A stretch of DNA of 64,000 nt from Oikopleura dioica (Eukaryota; Chordata; Appendicularia; Copelata; Oikopleuridae): contig OU015568.1 of NCBI GenBank assembly GCA_907165135.1, positions 9,680,501 to 9,744,500 of the forward strand. The letters are read 5' to 3'. This document shows positions 59,371 to 64,000 of the stretch, one piece after another (positions within the stretch are counted from its first letter, which is position 1; each line of letters begins with the position of its first letter). The notes below the pieces were generated by a model, which ran no database searches, had not been told where the DNA came from, and saw only the letters and a program-made list of their open reading frames with translations. The translations under genes and the position numbers were made by a program.

Positions 59371-60743
59371 TCCTCTAGTCTAAAAACGAAAGCCTTAAAA
59401 ATTTACCGTAGTAAATCCCTATTCTTCATGGCTAACAGTTGTAGTCTCGAGAAAAAGGAAACTTCTCTTTGACGCAAAATTAGACTTTTGAAAAAGAGAA
59501 GAGGCGAGCCAATAGAATAAGCGTGGGAGCGCCCGCCAGTTTTCAATACGGAAATTGATTTATTCCGATTATTTCTATACTGAGCCGGATGTTTAAGAAA
59601 TTCTAAGAGGTAATTGATAAATGAGCTTTTTAAATTAACTAAAATTTTAATTAAACATTCAGCGAAGAATCCTTTTGTGTCTCAAACAACCCCTGACATC
59701 GATCACCAGGCTGGCGGGTTTCCTGAATATTCTAGGTTCTCTCCAGAATTCTCTAGAAATTTCTAGGAACACGTGGGCGCCACACCACTGCCAACATCAG
59801 TAATATTTTTGTGAAAATAACCCCGACGACGACATCTTTTTATTCGAGTTTGTTTTAGCAGATACTTATCTACCCCCGTAGCACAAAGATAAACAGTCTG
59901 TCACTGTAAATACTGTCTTACAGACCTTTTCTCGTCAACGTGTGAACGATTTTTATTTGATCTTGTATTCATTCAGATATCGAATTGGGCGAATGCACGA
60001 CTGGCATCGTAGAGAACGAGCTTCACGAATAATAGAAGATACCGTAAGGAAAGGGGATGACAAGTTGAGTTTTGTTACACGTGGTCGTTTTCTAAGCAAT
60101 CAGCGGGCTACACGAACGAGTTACGTATAATTTCCAACGCTTTATAAACGAGACTCGATGGCGCAGGTTCACTATTACGAGAAATTTGAGAATGTCATCA
60201 CCTCAAAAGATGCCAAAAAAGAAGCAAAACATAAACTGAACTCAAGCGATGCGAAGAAACTATGGAACTGTAAAATTTTCTAGTTCTTTGCTCTGCGAAA
60301 ACCCAACAAGTCTCAAAAAATCAGATGCTCTTCATCTTCCAACGAAGATCGGACGCTGGCATCCGGATCTTTGATGCTTCCTTCATCGTTTAAACCACCT
60401 ATTAAACCCACTCCGGCTGAACCTTCTACGATAGTAGATACTTACTGTAACAAAACGTAACTACCAACTATCAACTGTAAGTTCGCTCAACCCTGCGAGT
60501 TATTATTATCAAAATAAAGACTTGCTCAACAACAATCCCTATATATATTTCAACTAAATTGCGAAATTGGTCGTCATTCAAAGTTTGTCAAAAATCGGCT
60601 TTATCTATAAACCGCTAGATTCAACAGAACTAGGAACTCGTTTCGATTTCATGCAGGTGCAGCTTATCTTCGGTCCTGATTAAAGCCTTTATAACTAGTT
60701 CGAAAGGTCGCATTTTGCCTAGTTTGAAAAACTGAAAGGCAAA
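59371..60743. other. Intergenic with heat-shock-element-like array and unresolved open frames
   Basis: Around 59722-59770 several inverted GAA/TTC units occur (TCTAGAAATTTCTAGGAAC), followed by CACGTG. Open frames at 59993-60130 and 60158-60460 are plausible but not established; the second is interrupted by one TAG. A TATAAA lies 17 nt before its ATG. Another TATAA near 60690 belongs to the next gene. Confidence 0.4.
60158..60460 (+). pseudogene. Open frame with a single internal TAG (possible pseudogene)
   Basis: From the ATG at 60158 the frame stays open for 100 codons except for one in-frame TAG at 60281-60283. Upstream half is basic and helical; downstream half is Ser- and Pro-rich. It could be a broken gene, a gene of 41 codons, or an unresolved intron. 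No family recognised. Confidence 0.25.
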
Positions 60744-61301
60744 ATGAAGTTACTTCCTTTGATTTTTGTTGCATTTCTGGTGGCAGAGAGTGAATCAATG
60801 TGGGACTTTGTTTGGACTCCAACATGCTGGATTGAAGATTTGAACAGAAATCCCTTCATTGGCCCCGATGTAACTACTTATTGCAAATCTTCAACTTGCT
60901 CTCAAGTTGGGTTCGTATGCCGTGGAAAGAACAAACTCAGACTTGCAAATATAGAGAGTGCCAACTGCATTTGTACTGAAGATGGATGCGACTTAGACTT
61001 GACTAGTCATGTTTCCTGCGACAGAAAACCTAACAAAGAAAAGGACATTATCAGTCATCTATTCCGATCTGTGCGAAAACCTCCAAAGGCAGAATATTCT
61101 TGCGACAAGCCCCTGGATCCTTATGTCAAGATTTTTAACTGTGCGAAAAAAGAGTCAAAGCGATTTGCACATATCTTCAAGAAACTGACTTTTTGCGAAG
61201 TAAGTTGCAAGAATGGAAAGACTCCCAGTTCTACCGAAGTCGCATGCGAAAAATTAGGCAAGAAGCAGTTCAAGTGGACTTCCAGTGTCGAATGTTTGTA
61301 A
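60744..61301 (+). CDS. Secreted cysteine-rich protein
   Basis: Single-exon frame of 185 aa. It begins with a clear signal peptide (MKLLPLIFVAFLVAESES) and has about 16 Cys in the mature part in spacings that suggest two related disulfide-rich units (C-x-C and C-x4-C pairs). There is no membrane segment. TATA-like TTTATAACTA near 60685 is at a normal distance. I do not recognise the domain; in a larvacean a house or matrix protein is possible but unproven. AATAAA follows near 61347. Confidence 0.72.
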   Translation: MKLLPLIFVAFLVAESESMWDFVWTPTCWIEDLNRNPFIGPDVTTYCKSSTCSQVGFVCRGKNKLRLANIESANCICTEDGCDLDLTSHVSCDRKPNKEKDIISHLFRSVRKPPKAEYSCDKPLDPYVKIFNCAKKESKRFAHIFKKLTFCEVSCKNGKTPSSTEVACEKLGKKQFKWTSSVECL

Positions 61302-61369
61302 AGAGAAAAAATCCCAATTTTCCTCCTTGATTTCTCTTCTGCAACTTAATAAAATGATTTATTTGCAAA

Positions 61370-63966
61370 TTAAAAATGCTCATCCCAGCCAGACTCTTCA
61401 ATTGGCGTGTCTTTGTCGTCTTCATCCTTGAACTTGCCGAAGTTCGAATAATCGAATACATTCTTCAAATTTGGAATATTTGGCGCTAGTATCTTCTGAT
61501 TTTTGAGCGCTTCCCAGTCGAATCCTTCAAACCATTTGTGATTCTTGCGAATGCCATCGATTCCGCAACTTCCGTAACCAATTCGCTCACAGGGAGAAAG
61601 GTGACAGAGAGAACGAACAAGATGACCAGCGCGTTTAGAAATTGACGGGAAATGAAAATCGATGCTTACAGACAGCAGTTAACAGATGATTTTCGAGGAA
61701 ATTGTTACCTCTGTATTCCTTTCAGAGTGTTCTTGTAAATTTGTATATCAGTGTCTGCTGCAAAGGGCGTCGACTTGGTAAGAAGCTCGTAAATCAAAAT
61801 TCCAAGTGACCAAAAATCCGCAGCGTGATTGTGCCCAGCAGAAGTTATGATCTCCGGAGCAATGTATTCAGGAGTGCCACAGAAGGTCTAAAAATAAGCT
61901 TGCCAGAACTGATTGATTCTCACCCAAGTTTTTGTTCCTGCTGGAATTTGTTTAGCGAATCCAAGATCGACAAGTCTGACATATCCGTTTGAATCGAGTA
62001 GGAGATTTTCAGGCTTTAAATCCCTGTAGCAGATGAGTCGTTCATGAAGATAGCTGATAGCTTCGATGGCGCAGGCAGCGTAGAAACGAGCCACAGTGTC
62101 ACTTTTTGAGGATTTAGAATTAACATTAGAATGAGTCGACCTGAAATTATAATCCTCAACTGAAAGGTCCTTTTCTGATTAATAACGTGAGCAAATCTCC
62201 ACCAAGATAAACATCAGTCAAAAAGTAGACCATTCTTTTATCTTTGAAGCTCTTCAAAAGATAGGTAACAAATGGCGAGTTCATGGATTCGAGGAGTTTT
62301 CGTTCTTCTTGAATGTGCGGTTGATAATTTTCTTTTACGACCTCGATCTTTTTGATGCATTTTAGCGCAAAGCTTTTATGAGAAATGCCTGGGACTTTGA
62401 CCATCTTAATCGGACCAAAGGAGCCTCGTCCGATGACTTTAACGATCTTCAAGTCTTTCAGTTGAACCCGACGCACGAGCGGATTAATCACTCGTTTAAC
62501 TTCTTCCTCGACCGGTTCGTTTGCTTCCTTATGTTTCAAGTTGTCTAGGTGACCAATAAGTTGAACAAAATAATCACGTTCGAGTGAGTAGACGGTTACT
62601 TTCCCCAGAGCGTATACATTCGCCGCTCGAACCTCCTTCCTCAAAAGTGCGCGTTCTCCGAAGAAGTCTCCACGAGTGAGCTTGCTGACTACGCGTTCAG
62701 ATCCGTCTTTTTGATTGATAGTAACACTGCATTTTCCGGAACGAATGACATAAAATAAATCGCCCTGGTCACCTTGGCGAATAATTTGGTGTCCTGACTC
62801 AAAGATTTCCTCTTCTATGCATTCAACGAGCTTGGTCATCTGCAGCTTACTCAAATCTTTGAGAACATCGACGGAAGAAAGAAGCTTTCGCTTTTCTCTG
62901 TCTATTACAGTCGTTAATAGAATATAGAAAGATCTAATGCACCTTTAGATTGACCAGCAGATCTGATGGCATTCTGGAAGGTCTTTCTGTTGATGCTCCA
63001 AACATGGACATCATTTTCCGCCTCGACTTGAGCCGTCCTCATGCAATTATAGAGCAAAGCAACTTCCCCGAACAAAGCACCAGCTTCCATTGATGTAATG
63101 TAGAGTCCGTTCTTCATGACTTTCACGCTTCCAGAGATGAGAATGAACATGGTATTACCTTCGGTTCCTTCCACAATTATTTCAGATCCTTTGCAGTAAG
63201 CTTGCTTCTCGGCGCAATCGATTAAATTTGTGATTTGTTCTTCCTCAAGATTTTTGAAGAACTGCTGCTTCACCAAGATTTTCCTTAAAAACTTCTATGT
63301 TTCACCAAAAAAGAATCGGTACCTTAGAAAGTCGCTCTCATCTTGTGTTTTAGGGGCATTTGAATTCGCATCTTTCTGATGGACGATATCTACTCTTTCT
63401 CCAGAAATTCCTGATCGACTAAACATTTCCCGCTTCATTTTTAGTAGTGACTTATCCGGTGCTTCAGGTTCTTCTTCGTTCAACTGCTTTTTCGTCGCTA
63501 GCGTTACTCTGTACTTGTTGATTTCATCGTTGTAAGTGTTTTTGAGCTTTTGCAACTCGAATTGTAAAGCGTTATTCTTATCATCCCGTTTTTTGATAGC
63601 CTCTTGGTACTTTACTAATACAATACTTGACGAGCCCGATTCTTCACTCAACGTAGAATTGTACAGTTGAAGACGTGCTACTTCTGATTCTAGTTCTATA
63701 ATTTTCTTGGCTTGGCGGTCAATTCTCTTTTGCAACTCATCTTTGTCGTGCTTCATTTCGCGTATCTCTTCGTTGTGCATTTTGAAGATATCTCTTGTCC
63801 TAGCTTCGTAGTTGTTTATTTTTGCCTCCAGTGAATGAATCTTAAATATCAAAAATATTATCTGTCGGTCAAGATACCAATACCGTGGGCGAGAGATATC
63901 ACGACGGAGTCTGAGGGCCCGGGCCGGGGTTTTGAATATTTCGCGCACATTCAAGTATTTTCCCAT
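61370..63966 (-). CDS. PRKG: cGMP-dependent protein kinase
   Basis: AGC-family Ser/Thr kinase activated by cGMP. Exons 63966-63323, 63283-62943, 62901-62160, 62101-61924, 61887-61709 and 61664-61370 give about 792 aa. An N-terminal coiled coil (about residues 45-150) serves dimerisation. Two cyclic-nucleotide-binding domains follow ([20 protein letters not shown], then [20 protein letters not shown]). The kinase has [36 protein letters not shown] and an AGC tail ending SGWDEHF. The magnesium motif is Asp-Leu-Gly rather than Asp-Phe-Gly, which active kinases can tolerate. The junction 62160/62101 lacks a clean GT-AG solution. The start is the first ATG, 34 nt inside the window edge, so an upstream exon cannot be excluded. 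Confidence 0.94.
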
Positions 63967-64000
63967 GCCTGATGGAGGACTTTTATCTGGTGGAAGAAAC

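Noticed and set aside
1-64000. tRNA, rRNA, 5S, spliced-leader genes and CRISPR arrays
   Set aside because: I saw no cloverleaf, rRNA core or regularly spaced repeat that I could support by eye.

Overview
The window is compact metazoan DNA, most like a larvacean tunicate (Oikopleura dioica type). The reasons are: protein families found in animals only or mainly (p160-like coactivator, PKG, claudin-like membrane proteins, ZDHHC, ASB, calcium-binding EGF repeats); introns mostly 35-60 nt; genes packed on both strands; same-strand clusters with short spacers that look like operons; and many introns that are not GT-AG (GA-AG, GC-AG, GG-AG), a known peculiarity of Oikopleura. Exon boundaries given here were inferred by hand from splice dinucleotides, reading-frame phase and family alignment from memory; expect errors of one or a few bases. 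No database search was run.

Layout. 1-608 (-): 5' part of a sulfotransferase. 1009-2899 (+): LRR single-pass membrane protein. 3014-5533 (-) and 5834-7872 (-): two neighbouring genes whose proteins both begin Met-Gly-Cys, a coiled-coil protein and a highly divergent alpha-tubulin. 8487-10812 (+): LRRC74-like protein. 12176-15009 (+): secreted protein with eight EGF modules. 15257-17010 (+): Shaker-type K+ channel. 17804-25347 (+): 19-exon gene that I read as a p160/NCOA-like coactivator. 26003-26748: large TTAA-flanked foldback element. 26986-30109 (+): TOP3B. 30212-31222 (+): ZDHHC palmitoyltransferase. 31656-33429 (+): eight-helix claudin-like fusion with a Thr-rich insert. 33748-36905 (+): three tandem paralogous proline-rich four-helix proteins. 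37154-39057 (+): single-pass membrane protein, partly resolved.

39872-45345 (-): cluster RPRD1 - EXOSC6 - MZT1 - PAN3, a probable operon of RNA-processing and decay genes that includes a tiny gamma-tubulin complex gene. 45839-47078 (+): ASB protein. 47307-49383 (-): DCAF8. 50015-50752 (-): Rap2 GTPase. 51182-53573 (-): ZFYVE19-like gene and a small coiled-coil gene. 54435-57530 (-): SLC35D-like transporter with an unrelated gene nested in an intron on the other strand. 58052-59370 (-): DUSP11-like RNA phosphatase. 60744-61301 (+): secreted Cys-rich protein. 61370-63966 (-): cGMP-dependent protein kinase.

Functional links: ASB (SOCS box) and DCAF8 are both substrate receptors of cullin-RING ligases and sit next to each other; RPRD1, EXOSC6 and PAN3 act in RNA 3'-end processing and decay; TOP3B and DUSP11 also act on RNA. 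The least ordinary items are the Met-Gly-Cys tubulin and its coiled-coil neighbour, the set of non-canonical introns, the p160-like gene without a visible bHLH, and the claudin-like fusion.
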